From the NCBI RefSeq assembly GCF_036227105.1, contig NZ_CP109434.1, positions 9,396,501-9,460,500 on the forward strand: 64,000 bases of DNA, read 5' to 3'. This stretch comes from Amycolatopsis sp. NBC_01488. Its GTDB lineage: Bacteria; Actinomycetota; Actinomycetes; Mycobacteriales; Pseudonocardiaceae. Under the pieces are notes generated by a model, which saw only the letters and a list, made by a program, of their open reading frames with translations, did no database searches and was not told the origin of the DNA. Of the stretch, positions 51,560 to 59,937 are shown one piece after another (position 1 is the first letter of the stretch; every line of letters starts with the position of its first letter). The position numbers and the translations under genes are program-made.

Positions 51560-52840
51560 TCACGCCTTTTCCGCCACGGCCAGCATCGCGCCGGTGATCA
51601 CAGCCAGGTCGTCGTCGGTCGAGACGTACGGCGGCATCGCGTAGACGAGGTCCCGGAACGGCCGCAGCCAGGCGCCCTGCCCGGTGGCGACGTCGGTGGC
51701 CACCGCCATGTCCACCGGGTGGTCGAGCTGCAGCACGCCGATCCCGCCGAGCACCCGGACGTCGACGACCGAACCGAGGTCGCGCGCCGACGCCAGCCCG
51801 TCGAGCAGGCCCTTCTCCACGCGGCTGACGTCCTGGCGCCACGCGCCGCCGGCGAGGAGGCCCAGCGACGCGTTCGCGACCGCCGAGGCCAGCGGGTTGC
51901 CCATGAACGTCGGCCCGTGCGCGAGGACCGGCAGCGCGCCGCGGGAGATTCCCGCCGCCACCTGCGGGGTGCAGAGCGCCGCCGCCATGCTCAGGTAGCC
52001 GCCGGTCAGCGCCTTGCCGAGGCAGAGCACGTCCGGCGTCACACCCGCGTGCTCGGCCGCGAAGAACGCGCCGGTGCGGCCGAAGCCGGTCGCGATCTCG
52101 TCGAAGATCAGCAGCACGTCGTGCGCCTCGGTCAGCTCGCGCAGCGCGCGCAGGTAGGCGGGGTGGTGGAAGCGCATCCCGCCCGCGCCCTGCACGACGG
52201 GTTCGACGATCACTGCGGCCAGCTCCCCGGCGTGGGCACCGATGGCGTCCGCCAGAGTGTCCACATAGGACTGGTCGGGCGGGGTGTCGAAGCCGGACGG
52301 CGGGGCCGGCACGAAGACCTGCTCGGGCAGCACGCCGCGCCACAGCGTGTGCATGCCGCCATCGGGGTCGCACACGCTCATCGGCGTGAACGTGTCGCCG
52401 TGGTAGCCGCCGCGCCAGGTCAGCAGCCGACGCTTCTCCGGGAGCCCGCGGGAACGCTGGTACTGCAGGCACATCTTCACGGCGACCTCGACCGACACCG
52501 AGCCGGAGTCGCAGAGGAAGACGTGCTCGAGCCCGTCCGGCGTCAGGTCGACCAGGGTCTTCGCGAGGGTGATCGCGGGCTCGTGCGTGAGGCCACCGAA
52601 CATGACGTGGCTCATCCGCCCGGCCTGCTCGGCGAGGGCGGCGTCGAGCACCGGGTGCCGGTAGCCGTGGACGGCCGACCACCACGACGACATCCCGTCG
52701 ACCAGCTCCCGGCCGTCGGCGAGCTTGAGCCGGACCCCGCTCGCTTCGGTCACCAGCAGCGAAGGCACCTTCGCCGGCATCGGCGCGTACGGGTGCCAGA
52801 CGTGCTGGGCGTCGAGGGCGAGCAGGTCGGCGGAGTCCAT
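51560..52840 (-). CDS. bioA: Adenosylmethionine-8-amino-7-oxononanoate aminotransferase
   Basis: 426 residues. This PLP enzyme transfers the amino group of SAM to KAPA to make DAPA for biotin. Motifs are HVWHPYAPMP and GMSSWWSAVHGYRHP near the N-terminus, the PLP-binding GGYHGDT, IFDEIATGFGRTG, and the catalytic Lys in LCLGKALTGGYL. It lies 17 bases after the P450 start region on the same strand, but the genes are unrelated in function. Its separation from bioD by two transporters is unusual; in mycobacteria bioA, bioF and bioD are adjacent. Confidence 0.95.
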   Translation of the reverse strand: MDSADLLALDAQHVWHPYAPMPAKVPSLLVTEASGVRLKLADGRELVDGMSSWWSAVHGYRHPVLDAALAEQAGRMSHVMFGGLTHEPAITLAKTLVDLTPDGLEHVFLCDSGSVSVEVAVKMCLQYQRSRGLPEKRRLLTWRGGYHGDTFTPMSVCDPDGGMHTLWRGVLPEQVFVPAPPSGFDTPPDQSYVDTLADAIGAHAGELAAVIVEPVVQGAGGMRFHHPAYLRALRELTEAHDVLLIFDEIATGFGRTGAFFAAEHAGVTPDVLCLGKALTGGYLSMAAALCTPQVAAGISRGALPVLAHGPTFMGNPLASAVANASLGLLAGGAWRQDVSRVEKGLLDGLASARDLGSVVDVRVLGGIGVLQLDHPVDMAVATDVATGQGAWLRPFRDLVYAMPPYVSTDDDLAVITGAMLAVAEKA

Positions 52841-52857
52841 TCGCCGACCCTACGACG

Positions 52858-54060
52858 TCACCGCAGCCGGACCGGCAGCGCCTCCAGCCCGTGCACCAGG
52901 GAGCTGTACCGGTAGACCAGCTCGTCCGGCTTGACGTCCAGCGCGAGGTCCGGGAACCGCGCCAGCAGGCCGGCCAGCGCGATCTCGGCCTCCAGGCGGG
53001 CCAGGGGCGCGCCGACGCAGTAGTGGATGCCGTGGCCGAACGCCAGGTGCCCGCCCACCGCCCGCGTGACGTCGAGGCGATCCGCGTCCGGGAACCGCTC
53101 CTCGTCGCGGTTCGCGCCCAGCAACGAGATCAGCACGAACTCGCCCTCCGGGATCGTCACCTCGCCCGCCTCGACCGGCTCCGCGGTGAACCGCAGCGTG
53201 GCCAGGTGGATGGGGCCGTCGAAACGGAGGAACTCCTCGACCGCGCCCGGCATCAGCGACGGATCGGCGCGCAGCACCGCCAGCTGGTCCGGCGCCTTCA
53301 GCAGCGCCAGGACGCTGTTGGCGATCAGGTTGACCGTGGTCTCGTGCCCGGCGACCAGCAGCAGGAAGGCCATCGAGATCAGCTCTTCGCCGGACAGCGA
53401 GTCGCCGTCGTCGCTCGCGTGGACCAGGTCCGACAGCAGGTCCTCGGCCGGGTCGGCGCGCTTCCGCTCGACCAGGGCGGTGAGGTAGGTGAGCATGCTC
53501 TGCGCCGCGTGCTGCGCGTCCTCCGGCGTCGACGAGCTCAGCAGCGTCTTCGACCATGCGGAGAACTCGTTCCGGTCCTCCGGGGCGACGCCCAGCAGCT
53601 CACAGATCACCGTGATCGGCAACGGCGCGGCGAAGGACGGCACCAGGTCGGCCCGCTCCTGCCCGGCCAGCGCGTCGAGCAGCTCGGCGGTGATCTCCTC
53701 GATCCGCGGCCGCAGCCGGGCCACCGTCCGCCCGGTGAACGCCTTGTTGACCAGCTTGCGCAGCCGCGAGTGGTCCGGCGGGTCGGTGTTGAGCATGTGC
53801 CGCCCGAGCGCTTCGCCGAAGCCGCCCTGGTTCGTCGCCCCGGCCGGCAGCTTCGCCTCGAACAGCTCGTACGCGCGCCGGTTGTCCTTGTGCAGCCGGG
53901 GATCCGCGAGCAGGGCCCGCGCCGGCGCGAAGTCCGTCACGATGTAGCAGTCCAGCCCGCGCGGCATCCGGACCCGGCGCACCGGCCCGCCCGCGCGCAG
54001 CATCGCCGCGAACAGGTGCGCGTCCTGCGCGAAATCCTCGGTCACTTCCACCGACGTCAT
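52858..54060 (-). CDS. Cytochrome P450 (class I, soluble)
   Basis: 400 residues from ATG 54060 (an ATG at 54072 adds four residues). The I-helix motif AGHETT, the EEFLR ExxR-type helix and the heme loop FGHGIHYCVGAPLAR with the thiolate Cys are all present. It has no membrane anchor, as usual for bacterial CYPs that use ferredoxin. The family looks like the CYP105/107 group common in actinomycetes, but subfamily needs a search. No ferredoxin gene lies next to it. The following SRPBCC gene is 10 bases upstream and may be cotranscribed. Confidence 0.92.
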   Translation of the reverse strand: MTSVEVTEDFAQDAHLFAAMLRAGGPVRRVRMPRGLDCYIVTDFAPARALLADPRLHKDNRRAYELFEAKLPAGATNQGGFGEALGRHMLNTDPPDHSRLRKLVNKAFTGRTVARLRPRIEEITAELLDALAGQERADLVPSFAAPLPITVICELLGVAPEDRNEFSAWSKTLLSSSTPEDAQHAAQSMLTYLTALVERKRADPAEDLLSDLVHASDDGDSLSGEELISMAFLLLVAGHETTVNLIANSVLALLKAPDQLAVLRADPSLMPGAVEEFLRFDGPIHLATLRFTAEPVEAGEVTIPEGEFVLISLLGANRDEERFPDADRLDVTRAVGGHLAFGHGIHYCVGAPLARLEAEIALAGLLARFPDLALDVKPDELVYRYSSLVHGLEALPVRLR

Positions 54061-54082
54061 ACCCGCCCCCATGCAGTCAGCC

Positions 54083-54496
54083 TCAGCGCTCGGCGAGTGC
54101 CGCCACCACGCGCTCGGTCACGTCCTGCCAGTATGCCCGCTGTTGCGCGCGCTCTTCCGCGTCCGAGAGCCATTCCTGGTGGAACCGCAGCGTGGTCTTG
54201 GCGCCGGCGCCGCTGAGGCGCACCTGGACCGTCGAGTCGTGGTCCCAGTCGCTCGGCCGCCACGTCAGCCGCACCCGGTCGCCTTCGACGAAGCTGCGGA
54301 TCTCCCCCACCGTGCCGTTCGCCGTTTCGTACTCCGCGCCCGTCTCCCTCGGCAGCTCGACGCCCGGGCCCAGCCAGATCGCGACGCCTTCGCGGCTGAC
54401 CAGGAAGTCCCACACCGTTTCGGCCGCGTACGGCAAGGTCCGCGAAACCCCGATGTTCCACCCCACATCGGCCGTCTTCCCCACTGAAGAAGTCAT
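54083..54496 (-). CDS. SRPBCC/AHSA1-like ligand-binding protein
   Basis: 137 residues with the START-like pattern: GVSRTLPYAAETVWDFLVS at the N-terminus, a VELPRETGAEYETANGTVGEI strand region, RLTWRPSDWDHDSTVQVRLS, and the C-terminal helix AYWQDVTERVVAALAER. These small proteins bind hydrophobic ligands or act as aromatase/cyclase-like or Aha1-like partners. It is probably cotranscribed with the P450, which may share a ligand, though that is only from position. Confidence 0.8.
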   Translation of the reverse strand: MTSSVGKTADVGWNIGVSRTLPYAAETVWDFLVSREGVAIWLGPGVELPRETGAEYETANGTVGEIRSFVEGDRVRLTWRPSDWDHDSTVQVRLSGAGAKTTLRFHQEWLSDAEERAQQRAYWQDVTERVVAALAER

Positions 54497-54560
54497 GTCC
54501 CCATCCTCCCACCGGGGTACGACAAAACCCGTCCCCGGCCCGGGTGCAGGATCTCCGACT

Positions 54561-55184
54561 GTGCGCTACCGCCCCATTTCCCCCGGCGTCCTGGCCGGCG
54601 AACTGACCGAACGCATCGACGCGCTCACCGGGCGCCGACGGATCGCGGTCGCCGTCGACGGCGCGGCGGGTGCGACGGAAACCACCGAGCTCGCCGACGC
54701 CCTGGTCGACCCGCTGCGCCTGCGCGGCCGCGCGGCCCTGCGCGTCTCGGCCCGCGACTTCCTGCGGCCCGCGTCCCTGCGCTTCGAGCGCGGCCGCACC
54801 GACCCCGACGCCCGCTACACCGACTGGCTCGACCTCGGCGCCCTCCGCCGCGAAGTGCTCGACCCGCTGGCCGACGACGGGTCCGGCGACGTCCTGCCGT
54901 CGCTGTGGGACGCCGAACGCGACCGCGCGACCCGCGCCGAGCGCGTGCCCGTCCCCGAAGGCGGGGTCGTGCTCCTCGACGGCGAACTCCTGCTCGGCGC
55001 CGGCCTGACGTTCGACCTGACCGTGCACCTGTGGCTCTCCCCCGCCGCCCTGCGCCGGCGCGTGCCGGACGCCTGGGCGCTCCCCGCTTACGAGCGGTAC
55101 GAGGCGGAGGTGGACCCGAGCGCGCTGGCCGACGTCGTCGTGCGCGTCGACGATCCGCGGCACCCGGCGCTCTACACGCCTTAG
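54561..55184 (+). CDS. Uridine kinase-like P-loop protein with a defective Walker A
   Basis: 207 residues from GTG 54561; an in-frame ATG at 54495 would overlap the divergent SRPBCC start. It opens VRYRPISPGVLAGELTERI and reaches IAVAVDGAAGATETTELADAL. In uridine kinases the matching segment is a Walker A with GKTT. Here the catalytic Lys position is Glu (ATETT), so ATP use is doubtful. The rest (DFLRPASLRFERG...DWLDLGALRREVLDPL and LDGELLLG) matches the uridine kinase-like family closely. It overlaps the convergent pimB' stop by four bases. It may be a non-catalytic relative, or use another residue for phosphate binding. Confidence 0.7.
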   Translation: MRYRPISPGVLAGELTERIDALTGRRRIAVAVDGAAGATETTELADALVDPLRLRGRAALRVSARDFLRPASLRFERGRTDPDARYTDWLDLGALRREVLDPLADDGSGDVLPSLWDAERDRATRAERVPVPEGGVVLLDGELLLGAGLTFDLTVHLWLSPAALRRRVPDAWALPAYERYEAEVDPSALADVVVRVDDPRHPALYTP

Positions 55185-56338
55185 CGGACGACGGCGACCG
55201 GGTCGCCGTCCAGCAGCCCGGAAAGCCGCGTGGCCATGGTGTCCCAGCGCCAGTTCGCGGTCACCCAGGCCCGCCCGGCCTCGCCCATCCGCCGCGCGCG
55301 CACGGGGTCCGCGAGCAGGCTGGCGACGGTCTCGGCGAGCTGGCCGACGTCCCGGCCTTCGACGACGTGCCCGGTGACCTCGTCGAGCACCGCCTCGGGC
55401 GCGCCGCCGGAGTTGCCCGCGACCACGGGCAGACCGGTCGCCGAGGCCTCCAGGTAGACGATGCCGAGGCCTTCGACGTCGAGGCCCTTGCCTCGCGTGC
55501 GGGCCGGCATGGCGAAGACGTCGCCCGCGGCGTAGTGCGCCGGCAGCTCGGCCCACGGCACGGACCCGGTGAGCACGACGTCGCGGTCCAGGCCCAGCTC
55601 GGCGACCAGCCCGGTCAGCGTCTTGCGGTACGGGCCGCCGCCGACGATCAGCAGCGCCGCGTCCGGCACGCGCTCGCGGATCTTCGGCAGCGCCCGGATC
55701 AGCTGGTCCTGGCCCTTGCGCGGAACGAGCCGGGACACGCACACGATCGTCGGGCGGTCGGACAAGCCGTGCCGCGCACGGATTTCCGCGCGGCCCGCCG
55801 GGTCCGGTTTGTACAGCTCGGTGTCCACTCCGGACGGCAGCAGCTCCAGCCCGGCCATCGCGCCGAACGCGGCGGCGAACCGGCCGCGGGTGTAGCGGCT
55901 GACGTAGGTGACGACGTCGACGGTGTCCCCGATGCGCCGCAACGCCTGCCGCGCGCCGGGGAGCATGGACCAGCCGACTTCGTGGCCGTGCGTGGACGCC
56001 ACGATGCGGCGCGCGCCGGCCTGGCGCAGCGGGTGCCCCAGCAGCGCGAGCGGCGCGGCGGCCCCGAACCAGACGGCTTCGCAGTCCCGCGCCCGCATGA
56101 TCTGCTTCGCGCGGCGCAGGACGTCCGGCGTGGGCAGCATCAGCGACGTCGGGTGCCGGACGACCTCGAACGGCGCCTCGGCGTCGAATTCCTCGTGCGA
56201 CCCCGTCCGCGACTCCCACGACGGCGCGTAGACGACCAGGTCGTCCGCCGGCAGCCGGGTGGCGAGGGAGTTCAGGTAGTTCTGGATCCCCCCGGGCCGC
56301 GGCGGGAAGTCGTTGGTCACGAGCAGGGTCTTGAGCAC
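55181..56338 (-). CDS. pimB: GDP-mannose-dependent phosphatidylinositol mannoside mannosyltransferase (PimB'-like)
   Basis: 385 residues from GTG 56338; the longer ATG frame begins in non-conserved sequence. It is a GT-B fold GT4 enzyme with LVTNDFPPRPGGIQNYL at the N-terminus, STHGHEVGWSMLPGARQALR, VSRLVPRKGQDQLIRAL, and the donor-binding EGLGIVYLEASATG (ExxxxxxxE). In Corynebacteriales PimB' adds the second mannose to phosphatidylinositol mannosides at the cytoplasmic face. The neighbouring NlpC, DEDDh nuclease and qcr genes match the M. tuberculosis order Rv2188c to Rv2196, which supports the assignment. Confidence 0.88.
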   Translation of the reverse strand: MLKTLLVTNDFPPRPGGIQNYLNSLATRLPADDLVVYAPSWESRTGSHEEFDAEAPFEVVRHPTSLMLPTPDVLRRAKQIMRARDCEAVWFGAAAPLALLGHPLRQAGARRIVASTHGHEVGWSMLPGARQALRRIGDTVDVVTYVSRYTRGRFAAAFGAMAGLELLPSGVDTELYKPDPAGRAEIRARHGLSDRPTIVCVSRLVPRKGQDQLIRALPKIRERVPDAALLIVGGGPYRKTLTGLVAELGLDRDVVLTGSVPWAELPAHYAAGDVFAMPARTRGKGLDVEGLGIVYLEASATGLPVVAGNSGGAPEAVLDEVTGHVVEGRDVGQLAETVASLLADPVRARRMGEAGRAWVTANWRWDTMATRLSGLLDGDPVAVVR

Positions 56339-56432
56339 GCCCCAGAGGCTAGCGGCCGCCACCTCTTCGTTCCGGGGGCCGGGTGGCGAAGCCCCCGGGC
56401 CCGAGGCGGAGCCTCGGGATGACACGGACGGC

Positions 56433-56468
56433 GCAGGGGCGGCACCGCGTGTGCGGTACCGCCCCTGC
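56433..56468 (-). terminator. Hairpin after the NlpC/P60 gene
   Basis: A 16-base arm (56433-56448) pairs with 56453-56468 at 15 of 16 positions around a GTGT loop. It is very GC-rich (GCAGGGGCGG core) and lies 25 bases past the stop at 56493. No U-tract is present. Confidence 0.6.
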
Positions 56469-56492
56469 GAGGAACTGCCGAGTGCTCCCGGG

Positions 56493-57545
56493 TCAGGCCG
56501 TCGGGCGGCGGGCGCCCGCGTACTGGCTCTGCAGCGGCGAGATCTTCACGACGTCCCCGGTGTCGGGGGCGTGCACCATCTTGCCGTCGCCGATGTACAT
56601 GCCGACGTGCGAAACGGGCGAGTAGTAGAACACGAGGTCGCCCGGCTGGAGCTGGTCCCGCGGCACCGCGGCGCCGAAGGTGGACTGCTCACGGCTCGAC
56701 CGGGGCAGCGTGATGCCCGCCTGCTTGTAGGCCCACAGCATCAGGCCCGAGCAGTCGAACGTGCTCGGCCCGGTGGCGCCCCAGACGTACGCGCTGCCCA
56801 GCTTGCTCAGCGCCGCGTCCAACGCGGTCTGGGCGGCCGCGGTGGGCGCCTTGAGACCGGTGGGCGAGCCGCCGGTGTCCCGCTGGGCGGCCTTGTCCAG
56901 CGCGCTCAGGCTCTTGTTGGCCGCCTTGAGCTGGTCGATCTGGTCGTTGAGCGCCTTCTGCTTGGCCTTGATGTCGTCGGTCAGCTTCGCCGCCGCGTCC
57001 CGCGCGTCTGTCGCGCGCTTCGCCGCGTCGGCAGCCTTGGCGGCGGCATCGGTGGCCTGCCGGACGGCGCCGGTGAGGTTGCCCATCGCGCCGTTCTTCT
57101 CGGTCGCGATGACTTCCAGGGCCGAGGAGCGGTCGAGGAAGTCCTGAGTGGACGTCCCGGCCAGCAGCGCCGACAGCTTGTTCAGCTGGACGCCGCTGGT
57201 GAACGACGCGCCGGCGAACTTGTCGACCTCGGTCTGGTACTTCTTCTGGTTCTCGGCCGCGACGGCGGCCTGGTCCTTCGCCGCGTTGACGTCGCCGGTG
57301 GCCTTGTCGAGCTCACCCTGCTTGACCTTCAGGTCGTCCTGGGCCTTCAGCAGGTCTTCGTTGAGCTTTTCGGCCTGGGCCGCGAGGTCGCGGTACTGGG
57401 CGAGGGCGTCCGAACCGGTGGGCGGGGCCTGGAGGACGGGGATGGGGGCGGCGGTGGCCGACGGCTGGGCCACGGTGACGAGGGTGATCACCGAAGCCGC
57501 GGCGAGGGCACCTGAAACCACGCGCCTGAGGGAATGCGACTGCAC
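56493..57545 (-). CDS. Secreted NlpC/P60 peptidoglycan endopeptidase (RipC-like)
   Basis: 350 residues from GTG 57545, which opens a signal peptide (VQSHSLRRVVSGALAAASVITLVTVAQPSATAA); a preceding AAGGAG is 14 bases away. A long coiled-coil region (about 50-220, Ala/Lys/Asp-rich) follows. The C-terminal NlpC/P60 domain has the catalytic Cys in FDCSGLMLWAYKQAG and His in SHVGMYIGDGKMVHAP. It cleaves D-Glu-mDAP-type bonds in peptidoglycan during growth and division. The coiled coil is the region that in RipC-type enzymes controls activity via FtsEX. A long structured leader precedes it. Confidence 0.9.
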   Translation of the reverse strand: MQSHSLRRVVSGALAAASVITLVTVAQPSATAAPIPVLQAPPTGSDALAQYRDLAAQAEKLNEDLLKAQDDLKVKQGELDKATGDVNAAKDQAAVAAENQKKYQTEVDKFAGASFTSGVQLNKLSALLAGTSTQDFLDRSSALEVIATEKNGAMGNLTGAVRQATDAAAKAADAAKRATDARDAAAKLTDDIKAKQKALNDQIDQLKAANKSLSALDKAAQRDTGGSPTGLKAPTAAAQTALDAALSKLGSAYVWGATGPSTFDCSGLMLWAYKQAGITLPRSSREQSTFGAAVPRDQLQPGDLVFYYSPVSHVGMYIGDGKMVHAPDTGDVVKISPLQSQYAGARRPTA

Positions 57546-57840
57546 GGTCGCGCGGGTCTCCTTTGCGTCTCGGCCGCCGAGGGGGACCGGGCCACGAAGA
57601 GGTCGGGGGTTCCTCTTCGCCGTTGTCCCGCACCGCGCGCTCTCCCGCAACAGGTGAAGCACGTGGTGGTGGTTCCGGTTCCCAGCTTCCCGACAAAGCT
57701 GCGTCCGGCGGCGATCCCGCGTCGCCGCCTCATCGACGGCCAGGGGCCACGAGATCTCGGACAGGTTACGAAAAGACCGCCACCGCGTCCACCACCCCGG
57801 GGGCAAAAACTCTCCGTAGCGCCGCGAAACACCATCGGAC
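57546..57840 (-). promoter_or_regulatory. Long structured leader of the NlpC/P60 gene
   Basis: About 300 bases upstream of the start contain no gene but several stems on the minus strand. CGAAGAGG/CCTCTTCG (57595-57602 with 57612-57619) is a perfect 8-bp stem. CAGCTT/AAGCTG (57683-57688 with 57696-57701) is a 6-bp stem around TGTCGGG. Peptidoglycan hydrolase genes in actinobacteria often have cyclic di-AMP (ydaO) riboswitches, but the ydaO consensus was not recognised here. The exact role and extent are uncertain. Confidence 0.4.
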
Positions 57841-57961
57841 CAGCATCGGAGAAAACATGTGATGGGCGTTACACGCTGGGGTTTCTTCGGAGGTCAATTC
57901 GACTACCGACCGTTCACCTGATCCGATCGACCATTCGGCGCGCCGACACGAAACGGGCGTG

Positions 57962-58213
57962 TCAGGCGGTGCGCCGGACCGGTCCCTCCACCAGACGCAG
58001 CCGGGGCACCATCCCCGCCTCGGCCAGCGCGTCCACGGCACGCCGCTCGTCGGCGTCCCATTCGACGGCGGGCGGCGCGCCGAGCAGCACGCTCACCACG
58101 CAGTCGTGGCAGGAGATGCCCCGGACCACGCAGCGATCGCAGTCGACCACCACGTTCTCGATGTCGGCAACCGAAATGTGCGAGACGTCCACTTCGGACA
58201 GCTCGTCGTTCAT
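57962..58213 (-). CDS. Small Cys-rich protein (83 aa)
   Basis: 83 residues from ATG 58213. The middle has two CxxC pairs (CDRC and CHDC) eight residues apart (CDRCVVRGISCHDC), suggesting a metal or Fe-S site or a redox switch. The N-terminus is acidic (NDELSEVDVSHISVADIENVV) and the C-terminus is basic (RLRLVEGPVRRTA). AGGAGG lies just before the ATG but is inside a perfect hairpin. The gene lies between the NYN gene and the NlpC leader, the same direction as both. I do not recognise a family; the arrangement is common near this locus in related actinomycetes. Confidence 0.7.
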   Translation of the reverse strand: MNDELSEVDVSHISVADIENVVVDCDRCVVRGISCHDCVVSVLLGAPPAVEWDADERRAVDALAEAGMVPRLRLVEGPVRRTA

Positions 58214-58216
58214 GTG

Positions 58217-58249
58217 GTCCTCCTCACGTCTTCACTGACTGAGGAGGAC
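58217..58249 (-). promoter_or_regulatory. Hairpin hiding the ribosome-binding site of the Cys-rich gene
   Basis: On the minus strand GTCCTCCTCA pairs perfectly with TGAGGAGGAC, a 10-bp stem with a 13-nt loop. The second arm contains the AGGAGG ribosome-binding site, and the ATG begins four bases later. Folding would block translation. The stem could also be a terminator for the NYN gene, but no T-run follows. Confidence 0.65.
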
Positions 58250-58280
58250 GGTAACGGCCACCACCGACAATTTCCGGCGG

Positions 58281-59669
58281 TCACACCCGCGACAGGCGGC
58301 TGACCAGCACGGCGGACGGCGTCGGGTGCGCCCCACCGCCCCGCACGGAGTCCGCCACCGCGCGGTCGGACGTCGCGACGACCATGGGCCGGCCCGCGGG
58401 CTCGGCCGCGACGAGGTTGCGGATCACGTCGTCGGCGAGGACCCCGCGGTCGGAGAACAGCACCCGCACCCCGCGGGGCACCGAAGCGGGGACCGACAGC
58501 ACGCCCGCGCCGTCGAACACGACCGTCACCTCGGCCGAGGTGCGCGCGGCCAGCGCGGACAGCTGGTGGATCAGCCGGTCGCGCTGGTCGGCCAGCGCCA
58601 GCTCGGGGTAGCCGGTCTTGGTGACGTTGTAGCCGTCGACGATCAGGTGCACGCCGGGCAGCGCCAGGTAGCGGTCCAACGTGGACACGTCGGCGATCTT
58701 CCCGCCCTGGCCGATGCCGGTGCTGGCGCCCCGGACCATGTCGGCCGGCCGGGCGCCGCGGGCGCCGAGGGCGAGCTCGCGGCGCAGGCCGGTGACCGCG
58801 CCGTCGATGGTGTCGATGAGCAGCGCCAACCGCACTTCGTCGGCTTCGCGGGCCTCGCGGGCGGACTGACGGGCGATGTCGGCGTCGGCGGCCGCGCGCT
58901 CGGCCCGGGCGCGTTCGGTGGCGACGCGCCGGCGTTCGCGCTCGAGCTGGGCGGTGAGCGCGGCGATCTCTTCGGCGCGGACCGCGGACCCGCGAGCGGT
59001 TTCGGCGGCCGCCGCTTCGGCCGCGTCCTTGGCCTGACGGAGCTGGACGCCTTGCTCGCGAAGGCGCTTCAAGAGCTTCTCGACTTCGGCCTCGCGCTCG
59101 CCCCGCGCGCTCTCGGCGGCTTTCTTCGCTTCGGCGAGTTCCACGCGAAGCAGCGTGAGCTCGCCTTCGAGGCGCTGGCTGCGGGCCAGCGCGGCGTCGC
59201 GTTCGGCGCGCAGGGCGTTTTCCTCGGCGTTCTTGGCGACGAGCCGGACGCGCCCGGCGGCGCCGGACTCGCCGAGCAGGACGGCGGCGGCCGCCGCGGC
59301 GACCGAGTCGGCCGCGTTCGGGTCGAGCGCGTCGGTCCGGTGCTCACGCAGCCACTCGATGACCGCGGTGCGGAACTGGGACGACTCGCCGAGGGCGGCG
59401 AGCAGCGCGGCACCGCCCAGCTTCGCCCGCTTGGCCGGGGCGAACTTGGCGACGGGCCGCAGCTGACGGGGCACGTCCGTGGCCGGCAGCTTCGCGACGG
59501 CGGCCGCCGACAGCTCGGCGATCCGGTCGCGGACCGGCTCGGGCAGCGCCGGCCAGGTGGCCGGATCCGGCCGTTCTCCGGGCTCCTCGCCCTGCTCCGC
59601 CCGCGACGCGACACCCGACGGACCGGCGGGGTCCTCGGGCGGCTCCGGCACGAGCGGCTGCGGGTGCAT
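58281..59669 (-). CDS. NYN-domain protein with coiled coil
   Basis: 462 residues. The C-terminal NYN (PIN-like) domain shows LIVDGYNVTKTGYPEL, VVFDGAGVL, LADDVIRNLV and VVATSDRAVADSVRGGGA, with the acidic residues expected for an RNase. The middle (about 170-290) is a long Ala/Arg/Glu coiled coil. The N-terminus is Pro-rich and disordered. Such proteins are common in actinobacteria, related to YacP/Rae1 in the NYN family, and likely process or decay RNA. Role unproven. Confidence 0.85.
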   Translation of the reverse strand: MHPQPLVPEPPEDPAGPSGVASRAEQGEEPGERPDPATWPALPEPVRDRIAELSAAAVAKLPATDVPRQLRPVAKFAPAKRAKLGGAALLAALGESSQFRTAVIEWLREHRTDALDPNAADSVAAAAAAVLLGESGAAGRVRLVAKNAEENALRAERDAALARSQRLEGELTLLRVELAEAKKAAESARGEREAEVEKLLKRLREQGVQLRQAKDAAEAAAAETARGSAVRAEEIAALTAQLERERRRVATERARAERAAADADIARQSAREAREADEVRLALLIDTIDGAVTGLRRELALGARGARPADMVRGASTGIGQGGKIADVSTLDRYLALPGVHLIVDGYNVTKTGYPELALADQRDRLIHQLSALAARTSAEVTVVFDGAGVLSVPASVPRGVRVLFSDRGVLADDVIRNLVAAEPAGRPMVVATSDRAVADSVRGGGAHPTPSAVLVSRLSRV

Positions 59670-59937
59670 TGGTCCAGGGTAGGCCCCGCCCCCGCGTCAC
59701 GCCCCGCGCGGCACACGGACCGGTGGCGACCGAAACCCGTCGGTGCCCTCCGGGGGCTCCGCCACCCGGGACCCCCCAAAACTGCCAGAGTCCCCCGGGT
59801 CTTCGCCCCGGGCCGGGGGCTCCGCCACCCGCAACCCCCGAAAACTGCCAGAGTCGTCCGGGCCTTCGCCCCGGGCCGGGGGCTCCGCCACCCGCAACCC
59901 CCGAAAACTGTCGGTGGTCACCTCTACTGTCCCGCAC
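59670..59937. other. Gap between NYN and DEDDh genes, mostly tandem repeat
   Basis: This 268-base divergent gap holds the 63-bp tandem repeat (59751-59917) and should contain promoters for both directions. No other feature is seen. Confidence 0.4.
59751..59917. repeat. 63-bp tandem repeat, about 2.6 copies
   Basis: Copies start at 59751, 59814 and 59877, exactly 63 bases apart, each beginning CGGGGGCTCCGCCACCC. The second and third copies are nearly identical; the first is more diverged and the third is partial. Since 63 is a multiple of three, the nuclease frame stays open through it (units like AGGSATRNPRKLPESSGPSPR), but it lies upstream of the likely ATG at 59938. Confidence 0.85.

Noticed and set aside
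57546..57840. Possible ydaO (cyclic di-AMP) riboswitch before the NlpC/P60 gene
   Set aside because: The gene type fits, but the typical ydaO core strings (GGGGACCC, GGGGTGAATC, CCCGACAGCTAACC) are not on the correct strand. It is kept only as a structured leader.
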